Below, one piece after another: positions 9,129 through 16,990 of a stretch of DNA of 64,000 nt; position 1 is the stretch's first letter; each line of letters starts with the position of its first letter. Below the pieces are notes generated by a model. It was not told the DNA's origin and did no database searches. It saw only the letters and a program-made list of their open reading frames with translations. The stretch is from an uncultured Alphaproteobacteria bacterium (GTDB lineage Bacteria; Pseudomonadota; Alphaproteobacteria; Rhizobiales; Ancalomicrobiaceae). The translations under genes were made by a program, and so were the position numbers. The stretch spans positions 1 through 64,000 of the forward strand of contig CALBKH010000104.1 in NCBI GenBank assembly GCA_937892955.1, in the 5' to 3' direction.

Positions 9129-9398
9129 ATGCCCAAAACGTCCGGCACCTACACCACGAGCGACCTGTCGCGGAAATCCGGCGACATCATTGCCGAGGCG
9201 TTGCGCCATCCCGTCACCATCACCCAGCGCAACAAGCCTCGCCTCGTGCTGCTCGCGATCGAGGACTTCGAGCGGTTGAAGCGCGGAGCAGACACGCGAA
9301 CGGTCGGCACGATCGAGACGATGCCGTCTGCGCTTCTCGATGAGTTCGAGACGGCCGTCGAGGTCTATGCGAGCGCCGACGAGACAGTTCGCCCGTGA
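9129..9398 (+). CDS. Phd/YefM-type antitoxin
   Basis: An 89-residue protein (MPKTSGTYTTSDLSRKSGDI) with the Phd/YefM fold signature: an N-terminal DNA-binding half containing SDLSRKSGDIIAEALRHPVTITQRNKPRLVLLAIEDF (split over residues 10-46) and a less conserved toxin-binding tail. I chose ATG 9129 because AGGAG at 9117-9121 sits 7 bp upstream; an ATG at 9114 is in frame but lacks such a site. Its end overlaps the downstream toxin-like gene (GTGA), the usual antitoxin-first arrangement. It probably autoregulates the pair. Confidence 0.85.
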   Translation: MPKTSGTYTTSDLSRKSGDIIAEALRHPVTITQRNKPRLVLLAIEDFERLKRGADTRTVGTIETMPSALLDEFETAVEVYASADETVRP

Positions 9399-9805
9399 GT
9401 TACGACGATATTCAAACCGCCTGCGTTGTTCGTTACCCCTATCTATGGGCGCGCGAAGCGACGAAAGGGGAGACGGAAGGACGGAAGTCCCGCCCCGTCG
9501 CCGTCGGGGTTCGGCTCGCCCGTGCCGCTGGTGATCTGATCTTGTTCTTTCCGATCACCACCAAAGAACCTGAGCCCGAGCGGTTCGCGGTGGAGATCCC
9601 GACCATCGAAAAGCAGCGCGCCGGCCTCGATCGCGACTTGCGCCTCTGGATCATCCTCGACGAGTACAATTCCGACATCGTCGGAAGGTCATTCTACCTC
9701 GAATCGGATCCGCCGATCGGAAAGTTCAGCAAGGCGTTCTTTCTGCCTCTGATGCGAGAGTTCATCGCAAGGCGGAAAAAGTCGACAGGAGTTGAAAGGG
9801 CTTGA
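9395..9805 (+). CDS. PemK/MazF-like growth inhibitor (putative toxin)
   Basis: A 136-residue protein from GTG 9395. The segment RYPYLWAREATKGETEGRKSRPVAVGVRL has the look of PemK/MazF-type toxins, in which a G-E-K-x-RP strand precedes the RNase core. Family assignment is by pattern and by its place after a Phd-type antitoxin. If correct it is an mRNA interferase held in check by the upstream gene and would stabilise the plasmid. Activity cannot be read from sequence. Confidence 0.7.
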   Translation: MSYDDIQTACVVRYPYLWAREATKGETEGRKSRPVAVGVRLARAAGDLILFFPITTKEPEPERFAVEIPTIEKQRAGLDRDLRLWIILDEYNSDIVGRSFYLESDPPIGKFSKAFFLPLMREFIARRKKSTGVERA

Positions 9806-10352
9806 TGAAGAGATGTTGAGGCGTTCTGGAGAGTCATTTTGATGGAAAATACTCCCCGCCCATGCTGTTGCTGCGATTCGCATAAGTATTATTATGGAAT
9901 ATATTGTGTATTTATCTAAAATATATGCATTAATATTTGGAATATATAATGACTAATAATGTTTTACGCATTTGTCGGTCTAAATTATTTTTGGTGCAGC
10001 TGTTCGAACAATCCTCGTGGTGACATACCGCACGCATGGGGTCCGTTCAGCCGCGGTCTGAGATCGTAACCCGGCCGGAGGAACGAGAGTCGGTCAAGGC
10101 CGACCGGTGCCGTCCCTGCTGCGGCCTCGACCCGAGCGATCTCGGCGCAATGCGGCGCGGGCTCTTCGATCTGGTCACGCCGGTGGCGGAGCGGCTCTCT
10201 ACGAATCCACGATCTCGGTGAGACGAAGTCGGTGAACCTGTCCGACGACCGCAAAGGGATCGATCGAGGACGTGGGGGCACTCCCCGCCCAGGAATCGGC
10301 CACGTTCTCCGACAGGGGCTTTCGGGTCGCATGCCGAGCGAGTAGGGTCGGA
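9806..10352. other. Gene-free stretch with an AT-rich patch
   Basis: No convincing gene. About 9880-10000 is strongly AT-rich, with GGAATATAT appearing twice, while the surrounding DNA is GC-rich. The remainder (10030-10352) has GC-rich open frames on both strands with no recognisable product. The patch marks a junction of acquired DNA between the toxin-antitoxin pair and oxyR. Confidence 0.6.
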
Positions 10353-11264
10353 TCATCCACCGCCCGACAAGCCCGTTTCATGCGCGACTTGCCGGACGAC
10401 CCCGGCGATCGTCTTGAGATGATCCGCCATCGGATTGGTGCGCCGCCAGACCATACCGATCACCCGTGTCGGCTGGGGCACCGGCAGTCGTGCCACCGCG
10501 ACCGCGGCGGCGCGTGATTCCACTTTGACCGCCATCTCCGGGATGAGCGTCACGCCGAGGCCGACGTCCACCATCTGGACCAGGGTCGAGAGCGAGCTCC
10601 CCTGCATCGTGTCCCGGACCGTCCCCGCCGGGATGCGGCAGTAGGCGATCGCCTGTTCGCGGAAACAATGTCCCTCCTCGAGCAAGAGCAGGCGAATGCC
10701 GCGCAGCTCGTCCGTGTTAGGGACGGGCGCATCGGCGTCTCGTGTGGGGCGGACCAGGACGAATTCCTCCTCGAGCAACGCGTGCTCGACCAAGGAGGGC
10801 TCCGAGATCGGCAGAGCCACCAGCGCCGCGTCGAGTCGCCCGCCGAGGAGTTCCTCGACCAGGGTTCGCGTGACCGCTTCCCGGGGTCGGACGTCCATGC
10901 CGGGATACCGATCGGCGAGCGCCCGGACCACGCCCGACAGCAGATAGGGCGCCACGGTCGGGATGGCGCCGAGGCGCAGGCGGCCGGAGAAGGGATCGCG
11001 GAACGCCCGCGCCATCTCCTCGAGTTCCTCGACCGCCCGCAACACCTCCCTGGCGCGAACCGCCATGGCGTCGCCGAGAGCCGTCGGACGGATCTGTCTC
11101 GCTCCCCGCTCGACCAGCGGCGAGCCGAGGATCTCCTCGAGTTCCTTGATCTGCAGCGACAGCGCCGGCTGCGAGATCGCGCAGGCCTCGGCGGCGCGGC
11201 CGAAATGGCCGTGGTGGGCCAGCGCTTCGAAATAGCGAAGGTGCTTCAGGGTGATGTCCGTCAT
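10353..11264 (-). CDS. oxyR: OxyR, LysR-family hydrogen peroxide sensor
   Basis: A 303-residue LysR regulator. The N-terminal helix-turn-helix reads LKHLRYFEALAHHGHFGRAA. The redox cysteines are present: in EEGHCFREQAIAYCR, Cys200 and Cys209 match Cys199 and Cys208 of E. coli OxyR, which form the activating disulfide. It is divergent from katG across a 174-bp intergenic region, the standard arrangement for a regulator of its neighbour. It is expected to activate katG on peroxide stress and to repress itself. Confidence 0.93.
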   Translation of the reverse strand: MTDITLKHLRYFEALAHHGHFGRAAEACAISQPALSLQIKELEEILGSPLVERGARQIRPTALGDAMAVRAREVLRAVEELEEMARAFRDPFSGRLRLGAIPTVAPYLLSGVVRALADRYPGMDVRPREAVTRTLVEELLGGRLDAALVALPISEPSLVEHALLEEEFVLVRPTRDADAPVPNTDELRGIRLLLLEEGHCFREQAIAYCRIPAGTVRDTMQGSSLSTLVQMVDVGLGVTLIPEMAVKVESRAAAVAVARLPVPQPTRVIGMVWRRTNPMADHLKTIAGVVRQVAHETGLSGGG

Positions 11265-11438
11265 TTGCCATGCTTATCATAGTGATTTGAAATTGAAAAT
11301 TTTCTTTATCGAATGGCGATGCTAGTCAGGGTCCATCGGTCGCGCGACGGCGTCGGCAAGCGAGCCACGGGCAAACCTCTCGACGAGACGATGAACGTCC
11401 CGCCGAACACGACCGAAACCAACGTCGGAGAGACCACG
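11265..11438. promoter_or_regulatory. oxyR-katG divergent control region
   Basis: AT-rich in its first 50 bp, with a perfect 10-bp palindrome GAAAATTTTC (11295-11304) flanked by ATAG/CTAG-type half sites (for example 11279-11282). OxyR binds loose ATAG-N7-CTAT arrays, so this is the probable operator and double promoter. I cannot place the -10 and -35 boxes with confidence. Confidence 0.5.
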
Positions 11439-13613
11439 ATGGGCGGAAATGAGACGAAGTCGACCGGCAAATGCCCGGTCGTCCACGGCGGGATCACCTC
11501 GAGCGAAGCCTCGAACACCGATTGGTGGCCGAAGGCGTTGAACCTCGACATTCTGCATCAGCACGACGGCAAGACCGACCCGATGGGGGTGGGCTTCGAC
11601 TACCGCGCCGAAGTCGCGAAGCTGGACTTTGCCGCCCTGAGGCAGGACCTCGTGGCGCTGATGACCGACAGCCAGGACTGGTGGCCGGCCGACTGGGGTC
11701 ACTACGGCGGCCTGATGATCCGCATGACCTGGCATGCCGCCGGCACCTATCGTGTCGCCGACGGCCGCGGCGGCGCCGGCACCGGCAACCAGCGTTTCGC
11801 GCCGCTCGACTCGTGGCCGGACAACGCCAACCTCGACAAGGCGCGCCGCCTGTTGTGGCCGATCAAGAAGAAGTACGGCAACCGGCTGAGCTGGGCCGAC
11901 CTGATCGCGCTCGCCGGCACCGTCGCCTACGAGTCGATGGGGCTGAAGACCTTCGGCTTCGGCTTCGGCCGACCCGACGTCTGGCACCCCGAGAAGGATG
12001 TCTACTGGGGCGCCGAGAAGGAGTGGCTGGCGCCGTCCGACACCCGCTACGGCGACGTCGCCGATCCCACGACCATGGAGAACCCGCTCGCCGCGGTGCA
12101 GATGGGCCTGATCTACGTCAACCCGGAAGGCGTCAACGGCAAGCCCGACCCGCTGAAGACGGCGGCGCAGGTGCGCGAGACCTTCGCCCGGATGGCGATG
12201 GACGACGAGGAGACGGTTGCGCTGACCGCCGGCGGACACACCGTCGGCAAGGCCCACGGCAACGGCCGCGCCGAAGCCCTCGGCGCGGCGCCGGAGGGGG
12301 CCGACATCGTCGAACAGGGCCTCGGCTGGATGAACCACACGACCCGGTCGACCGGCCGCGACACCGTCACCAGCGGCATCGAGGGCGCTTGGACGACGCA
12401 TCCGACCAAGTGGGACGGCGGCTATTTCGACCTGCTGCTGCGCTACGACTGGTGGCTGCAGAAGTCGCCGGCGGGTGCCTGGCAATGGGAGCCGATCGGT
12501 ATCGCCGACGAGGACATGCCGGTCGACGTCGAAGATCCCTCGATCCGTCGCAAGCCGATCATGACCGACGCCGACATGGCGATGCGGTTCGATCCGGCCT
12601 ACCGCAAGATCGCCGAGCGGTTCCGTGCGGATCAGGCCTATTTCAGCGAGGTCTTCGCCCGGGCCTGGTTCAAGCTGACCCATCGCGACATGGGGCCGAG
12701 GGCGCGCTACATCGGCCCCGACGTGCCGAAGGAGGACCTGATCTGGCAGGATCCGGTTCCCGCCGGTCGCACCGATTGGGACGTCGCCGCGGCCAAGGCG
12801 AAGATCGTGGCGAGCGGCCTCACCGTCGCCGATCTCGTCGCCACCGCCTGGGACAGCGCCCGCACCTTCCGCGGGTCCGACTTCCGCGGCGGCGCCAACG
12901 GCGCCCGCATCCGCCTCGCACCGCAGCGGGACTGGGTCGGCAACGAGCCGGCACGCCTCGCCAAGGTGCTCGCGGTCCTCGAGGCGATCGCGACGGCGGT
13001 GGGCGCCAGCCTCGCCGATGTCGTCGTCTTGGCCGGCAACGTCGGCGTCGAACTGGCGGCGAAGGCGGCCGGCGTCGCGATCGAAGTGCCCTTTGTTCCC
13101 GGACGCGGTGACGCCACGGCGGACGCGACCGATGCTGCCTCCTTCGCGGTGCTCGAGCCGATCCACGACGGCTATCGCAACTGGCTGAAGAAGGACTACG
13201 TCGTCTCCGCCGAGGAACTGCTGCTCGACCGCAGCCAACTCATGGGCCTCACCGCCCCCGAGATGACCGTGCTCGTCGGCGGCATGCGGGTCATCGGCAC
13301 CAACCACGGCGGCACGAAGCACGGCGTCTTCACCGACCGGGTCGGCGCTCTGACCACCGACTTCTTCGTCAATCTGACCGACATGGCCAACACTTGGGTG
13401 CCGGTCGGCGGCGGCCTCTACGAGGTTCGCGACCGCCGCAGCGGTGCGACGAAGTGGACGGCCACCCGGGTCGACCTCGTCTTCGGCTCGAACTCGGTGC
13501 TCAGGGCCTATGCCGAGGTCTATGCCCAGGACGACAATCGCCAGAAGTTCGTGAAGGACTTCGTCGCCGCCTGGACCAAGGTGATGAACGCCGATCGCTT
13601 CGACGTCGCCTGA
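11439..13613 (+). CDS. katG: KatG, catalase-peroxidase
   Basis: A bifunctional heme enzyme that destroys hydrogen peroxide. I chose ATG 11439 (MGGNETKSTGKCPVVHGG, 724 residues) because GGAGAG sits 6 bp upstream; ATGs at 11391 and 11313 are in frame. The distal site reads MIRMTWHAAGTYR (Arg, Trp, His) and the proximal heme ligand is in AGGHTVGKAHG. The Tyr and Met partners of the Met-Tyr-Trp cross-link are in GLIYVNPEG and ARMAMDDEE. It is full length with no signal peptide. A strong terminator follows. Confidence 0.95.
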   Translation: MGGNETKSTGKCPVVHGGITSSEASNTDWWPKALNLDILHQHDGKTDPMGVGFDYRAEVAKLDFAALRQDLVALMTDSQDWWPADWGHYGGLMIRMTWHAAGTYRVADGRGGAGTGNQRFAPLDSWPDNANLDKARRLLWPIKKKYGNRLSWADLIALAGTVAYESMGLKTFGFGFGRPDVWHPEKDVYWGAEKEWLAPSDTRYGDVADPTTMENPLAAVQMGLIYVNPEGVNGKPDPLKTAAQVRETFARMAMDDEETVALTAGGHTVGKAHGNGRAEALGAAPEGADIVEQGLGWMNHTTRSTGRDTVTSGIEGAWTTHPTKWDGGYFDLLLRYDWWLQKSPAGAWQWEPIGIADEDMPVDVEDPSIRRKPIMTDADMAMRFDPAYRKIAERFRADQAYFSEVFARAWFKLTHRDMGPRARYIGPDVPKEDLIWQDPVPAGRTDWDVAAAKAKIVASGLTVADLVATAWDSARTFRGSDFRGGANGARIRLAPQRDWVGNEPARLAKVLAVLEAIATAVGASLADVVVLAGNVGVELAAKAAGVAIEVPFVPGRGDATADATDAASFAVLEPIHDGYRNWLKKDYVVSAEELLLDRSQLMGLTAPEMTVLVGGMRVIGTNHGGTKHGVFTDRVGALTTDFFVNLTDMANTWVPVGGGLYEVRDRRSGATKWTATRVDLVFGSNSVLRAYAEVYAQDDNRQKFVKDFVAAWTKVMNADRFDVA

Positions 13614-13622
13614 TCCCCCTCG

Positions 13623-13652
13623 CCTCCCCCCGGCCGACGAGCCGGGGGGAGG
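13623..13652 (+). terminator. katG terminator hairpin
   Basis: A perfect 12-bp stem, CCTCCCCCCGGC and GCCGGGGGGAGG, with a 6-nt loop, starts 9 bp after the katG stop. Only a weak T-run follows (TCTCGCTTTCCC). It may also serve the opposite strand. Confidence 0.75.
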
Positions 13653-13781
13653 TCTCGCTTTCCCACCGCCGTCGCCGGTCTCCGGCGGCGCCCGCCGTCC
13701 ACCCGCCGGATCACCGGTGAGGGTCGTGACGATGCTGCTCCTCGACCAGCCGCTCTCGTCTCCTGCCCGGAAGGTCGGCGA

Positions 13782-14321
13782 TCAGGCCGGCCGCCGCAGC
13801 ACCGCCTCCGGTGCGCCGGCCATGATCGTCGCGGCGAGGCCCTCGCGCAGTTCGAGCCAGCGAGCGGCGCTCGCCGCGTCGAAGCCGGGGTGCTTGGAGG
13901 CGCGGCCGATGCGGACGAACTCCTCGCTCATCGCCCCGTCGACCACGGCATAGGTCTGCCTCGCCCCGGCGATGGTGATCTCGAACCACAGACGCCCGGC
14001 GACCGCTTCGGGCGCGTCGGGCGCGTCGAGCGGCGCCAGGGCCTCGTCGACGACATAGGCGCGGCGGCTCACCGCCCGCGTCACCATCTCGATCGCGTCG
14101 CGCAGACCGGGGCCGGGGAAGGCGGTGCGCAGCGAGATTTCGGCGCGCTCCGGCACGCGGCCGGGCGAGAGATCGGCGAGCGCGAGCTGCAGCAGGCGGA
14201 AGCCCAGGGCGACGCCGCCGATGCTGGTGCGGCCGTGGTAACGGATGCAGTCGTCGTAAGTGATCGCCAGCTCGGTGCCGTGATCGAGGATTCGGATGGG
14301 AGCGTTCCAGGTCGAGGTCAT
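13782..14321 (-). CDS. FmdE-like protein
   Basis: A 179-residue protein from ATG 14321. The segment CIRYHGRTSIGGVALGFRL resembles the CxxFHGHxCPGxxxGyR motif of FmdE-family proteins (named after a formylmethanofuran dehydrogenase subunit, but mostly of unknown function in bacteria). The first Cys and His remain; the second Cys is replaced by Ser. Residues 85-175 are related to the next gene upstream. It lies at the end of a minus-strand ABC-transporter operon, so a link to substrate handling is plausible but unproven. Confidence 0.7.
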   Translation of the reverse strand: MTSTWNAPIRILDHGTELAITYDDCIRYHGRTSIGGVALGFRLLQLALADLSPGRVPERAEISLRTAFPGPGLRDAIEMVTRAVSRRAYVVDEALAPLDAPDAPEAVAGRLWFEITIAGARQTYAVVDGAMSEEFVRIGRASKHPGFDAASAARWLELREGLAATIMAGAPEAVLRRPA

Positions 14322-14626
14322 GGCGTGACGATCTCCGTCGAGGTGAAGAGGGCATCGGCCGGGGCGCCGAGCAGCCGGCCGATGAGGGCGTGTTTGGCGA
14401 TCTGGTAGCGTTCGAGTTCCTCCGGCGTGCCGCGTCCATCCTGGTGACGGGCGATCATGGCGACGAAGTCCTCGCCGAAGAAACCGGGTCGCAGGGCGTA
14501 GCCGCGGCGGCGGCCTGCGATCGCCACTTCGAACCAGAAGCGTCCGCCGGGCGCCGGCAGGACGTCGGGCGGACCGGCCTGCGGATCGACGGTCAGGCGG
14601 CCGCGGGTGCGGGCGCGGGTGATCAT
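14318..14626 (-). pseudogene. Truncated FmdE-like paralogue
   Basis: A 102-residue frame (MITRARTRGRLTVDPQAGP) that aligns with the C-terminal half of its downstream neighbour: VEMITRA against IEMVTRA, RFWFEVAIAGRRRGYAL against RLWFEITIAGARQTYAV, GFFGEDFVAMI against GAMSEEFVRIG. The N-terminal half with the FmdE motif is missing. Upstream, in-frame DGIVDCVE shows the gene once continued, but it now abuts the stop of the broken binding-protein gene. It overlaps the next gene by 4 bp. Confidence 0.65.
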
Positions 14627-14668
14627 CTCGACGCAGTCGACGATGCCGTCCGCCGTTCGCGGGTCGTC

Positions 14669-15040
14669 TCAGTCGAGGGTGAAGGTGATCGGCGCGATCA
14701 GGTCCTTGCCGACGTCGATGCGCTTCTTGAGCATCCCGGCCTCGATCATGAACTCCTGGTCGGCGGCGAGATTGGCGACGTCCCGATCTGTGGCCTTCAG
14801 GGTGAAGTCGTACCAGCCGCATCATGCGGCGCGCGTCGTCGAGCGAGATCTTCTGCTCGGCGGCGGCCAACGCCAGCGCCTGCTGGGCACCTGACGTGAT
14901 CTCCGGGCGCTCGGCTTGACGCCGAAGGGCGCGGCGACAGAGGTGATGGCGATCCTGTCGAGCTTCTCGGCGGCGACGGCGGGGCCGGCGATGAGGGCGA
15001 GAACTACGGCGAGCGCGCCGAAGCGGAAGGGGATTCTCAT
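14669..15040 (-). pseudogene. ABC transporter substrate-binding protein remnant
   Basis: Starts with a clean signal peptide (MRIPFRFGALAVVLALIAG, cleavage after AVAA) and the mature start EKLDRIAITSVAAPFG, typical of NitT/TauT-type binding proteins. The frame then breaks near residue 45. Later pieces lie in two other frames: ITSGAQQALALAAAEQKISL, then YDFTLKATDRDVANLAADQE, IEAGMLKKRIDVGKDLIAP and a final TFTLD. About 120 residues remain against the usual 320, so there are frameshifts and a large internal deletion. It overlaps the ATPase gene upstream by 4 bp. Confidence 0.7.
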
Positions 15041-15759
15041 CGGTTGAAGCTCCTGTGGAGCTCAGATGCGGCGTCGCTGGCGACGGGAAGCGTGTCCGCC
15101 TCGAGGCCGGCGAGGATTTCGGCGCGGAGTGCCACCACCGTCGGGTCGTCGGCGCGGCGTGGGCGGGGAAGGTCGACGGTGAGGGTCGCGGCGATGCGGC
15201 CGCGCTCGATGCGGTGGATGCGGTCGGCGAGCAGCACCGCCTCCTCGACGTCGTGAGTGACGAAGACGACGGTCGGCCAGCGCGCCGTCCACAGATCGAC
15301 CAGATCCATCTGCAACCGGCGGCGGGTCAGCGCATCGAGTGAGGCGAAGGGCTCGTCGAGCAGCAGCAGGTCGGGATCGCTGACCAGGGCGCGGGCGAGG
15401 CCGACGCGGCTCGCCATGCCGCCAGACAGCCGATGCGGCAGGACACGCTCCACGCCGGTGAGGCCGATCATCGCCAGGGCGGCTTCGACCTGCGCCGCGA
15501 CCTCGCCGCGTGGTAGGCGTCCGGCCAGCGCGAAGCCGATGCGCGGCGGCGGCGGCGTCGGATCGGTCGGCCGGATCGTCCCCGACGACGGCTGCAGCAG
15601 TCCGCCGAGCAGGCGCAACAGAGTGGTCTTGCCGCAGCCGGAGCGGCCGACCAGCACGGTGAAGCTGCCGCGTTCGAAACCGAGAGTCACCTCGTCCAGC
15701 CCGACGACGACGCCGTCGCGGCTCTGCCAGCGACGTAACAGACCCTCACAGACGAGCAT
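15037..15759 (-). CDS. ABC transporter ATP-binding protein (NitT/TauT type)
   Basis: A 240-residue ATPase from ATG 15759, chosen because GAGGAGG lies 8 bp upstream. It has Walker A VGRSGCGKTTLLRLLGGL, signature LSGGMASRVGLARALV, Walker B LLLLDEPFASLDAL and the switch histidine VTHDVEEAVLLADRI. This is the SsuB/TauB/NrtD pattern, so nitrate, sulfonate or a similar small molecule would be the substrate. It looks intact, but its binding protein is broken and no intact permease is nearby, so it is probably an orphan. Confidence 0.88.
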   Translation of the reverse strand: MLVCEGLLRRWQSRDGVVVGLDEVTLGFERGSFTVLVGRSGCGKTTLLRLLGGLLQPSSGTIRPTDPTPPPPRIGFALAGRLPRGEVAAQVEAALAMIGLTGVERVLPHRLSGGMASRVGLARALVSDPDLLLLDEPFASLDALTRRRLQMDLVDLWTARWPTVVFVTHDVEEAVLLADRIHRIERGRIAATLTVDLPRPRRADDPTVVALRAEILAGLEADTLPVASDAASELHRSFNR

Positions 15760-16056
15760 CGCGCGTCGCCTCCTCGGGATCGGCCCAAGGGGCGCGCGGA
15801 ACGTCGTTCGCCCTCCCTTGGCCCGCCATCCCAGCCCCACGGCGAACAGCGGCCCTTTTCGAGCCGCCACCAAAGCGGCCTTCTGCACGCCGGTCAATGG
15901 CGGTTGCATCGGTTCGCTTCGGCGGGGCGAAGCTTCGCCGGGTAGGTCGCGATCTCGTGGACTCTCGGGCGTCTTGCCGAAGAACACGCGCATCGCGTTT
16001 CTCCCGATCGGGACGACGGGATTTCGCCGTCACCGAGGTCGGTTCGCCGAGAACCG
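15760..16056 (-). other. Degenerate stretch upstream of the ABC ATPase
   Basis: No intact gene. A minus-strand frame ends ...RAPWADPEEATRDARL and overlaps the ATPase start, which is how a permease gene would end in such an operon. Upstream of that nothing permease-like remains. I read it as the remnant of the missing permease; this is a guess from position. Confidence 0.3.
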
Positions 16057-16383
16057 TCAGCCGACATCCGGCGCGGCGATGGTGAAGACCGCGTCGAACC
16101 CTTCGAATTCCGACGGCCCGGTCATCAGGGCGGCGAAGCTCTCCGCACCGCGATGGGAGGCGACGAAATCGTCCGACCGCGTCCAGGTCTCGAAAGCGGC
16201 GCGGTTCGCCCAGACGGTGTGGGTGGCGTAGAGGGTGTGATCGCCGCGTGTAGCGTCACGCAGGAGATGAAAGCCGAGGAAGCCGGTCTGTTGCAGCAAG
16301 CGACTCTCGCGCGCCTTCCAGCGGGTCTCGAATTCGACCTCGCGGCCTTCGGCGATGCGAAAGCGATTCATGGCGATGAACAT
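16057..16383 (-). CDS. Antibiotic-biosynthesis-monooxygenase fold protein, probable heme-degrading enzyme
   Basis: A 108-residue ABM-fold protein starting MFIAMNRFRIAEGREVEFET, with WKARESRLLQQTGFLGFHLL and YATHTVWANRAAFETWTRS. This is the pattern of IsdG/HmuQ-type heme oxygenases of Rhizobiales, which release iron from heme. Small ABM proteins vary in function, so the role rests on its neighbour hemP, 38 bp upstream in the same direction. Both would be induced under iron limitation through the dyad at 16703-16719. Confidence 0.8.
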   Translation of the reverse strand: MFIAMNRFRIAEGREVEFETRWKARESRLLQQTGFLGFHLLRDATRGDHTLYATHTVWANRAAFETWTRSDDFVASHRGAESFAALMTGPSEFEGFDAVFTIAAPDVG

Positions 16384-16421
16384 GGCGGTTACTTTCTGTC
16401 GGACAGGGCCGTCGGGGACCG

Positions 16422-16604
16422 TCACTTGGTCAAGATCAGGCGGCGCTTCGAAGTGATGCGCAGCCGATAGGTGTCGCCCTCGTGCAGGATGAGCGCCTCG
16501 CGCCCCTGCCCGACCAGCGTCTCGATGGACCAGACGGGCGGGCCGATCTCGACGCCGCGTCGAGTGTCGTCGGGATCGACCGGTCGACGTTCCTTTGAGG
16601 TCAT
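16422..16604 (-). CDS. hemP: HemP, hemin uptake protein
   Basis: A 60-residue protein from ATG 16604. The C-terminal signature ILHEGDTYRLRITSKRRLIL, ending TK, is diagnostic for HemP/HmuP, a small protein found in heme-uptake operons that in several alpha- and betaproteobacteria acts as a co-activator of the heme receptor gene. No heme receptor is in the window. It is first in a two-gene operon with the heme monooxygenase, about 100 bp downstream of a Fur-box-like dyad. Confidence 0.88.
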   Translation of the reverse strand: MTSKERRPVDPDDTRRGVEIGPPVWSIETLVGQGREALILHEGDTYRLRITSKRRLILTK

Positions 16605-16702
16605 GCTTGGCGAGCTCCACGATGTCGCGACACCCCCTTCCCGAAGTGATGCCGCTGCGACCGGGAGGGCTTCTCCGATCATCGAGTTCTGTTATATTGC
16701 TA

Positions 16703-16719
16703 TTGCGAAGCAGTCGCAA
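16703..16719. promoter_or_regulatory. Fur-box-like dyad upstream of hemP
   Basis: The 17-bp TTGCGAAGCAGTCGCAA has perfect 6-bp arms (TTGCGA/TCGCAA) about a 5-bp centre. On the other strand it reads TTGCGACTGCTTCGCAA and matches the second dyad at 19321-19337 (TTGCAAGTCATTCGCAA on that strand) at 12 of 17 positions. The form resembles Fur sites of proteobacteria. It lies between hemP and a divergent small frame. Confidence 0.65.
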
Positions 16720-16746
16720 CAACGACGACACCTCATGGAGATCAGC

Positions 16747-16890
16747 ATGATCACGGATGTGCCCGACGCAGATCGTTCCGAGGGTCTGGGCGCAAGGACA
16801 CCGCCGACCGAGCAAGCGACTTTCTGCGGTGTCATCGCCGGCGTCTTTCGTCTCGTCGATCGCGTGATCGCCGAAGTCGCCGGTGAATGA
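16747..16890 (+). CDS. Small protein divergent from hemP, unknown
   Basis: A 47-residue frame, MITDVPDADRSEGLGARTPP then TEQATFCGVIAGVFRLVDRV and IAEVAGE. GGAG sits 6 bp before ATG 16747; another ATG at 16735 is in frame. The last 25 residues form a hydrophobic or amphipathic helix with one cysteine. It starts 28 bp after the Fur-box-like dyad, so it would be iron-controlled if real. I do not recognise it. A spurious short frame cannot be excluded. Confidence 0.45.
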   Translation: MITDVPDADRSEGLGARTPPTEQATFCGVIAGVFRLVDRVIAEVAGE

Positions 16891-16990
16891 CGTCGCTTCG
16901 GCGGCGCCGGGACGGCTCGTGACGAGTGTGGCGTGGCGGATCCGGTGAGGGCGCACCGGACCCGCCACGAGGCTCGCCTGCCCACGGGGG

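Noticed and set aside
9985..10356. A 123-codon minus-strand frame and a 61-codon plus-strand frame after the AT-rich patch
   Set aside because: Arg/Pro-rich composition, no family pattern and no good ribosome site on either. I do not call a gene.
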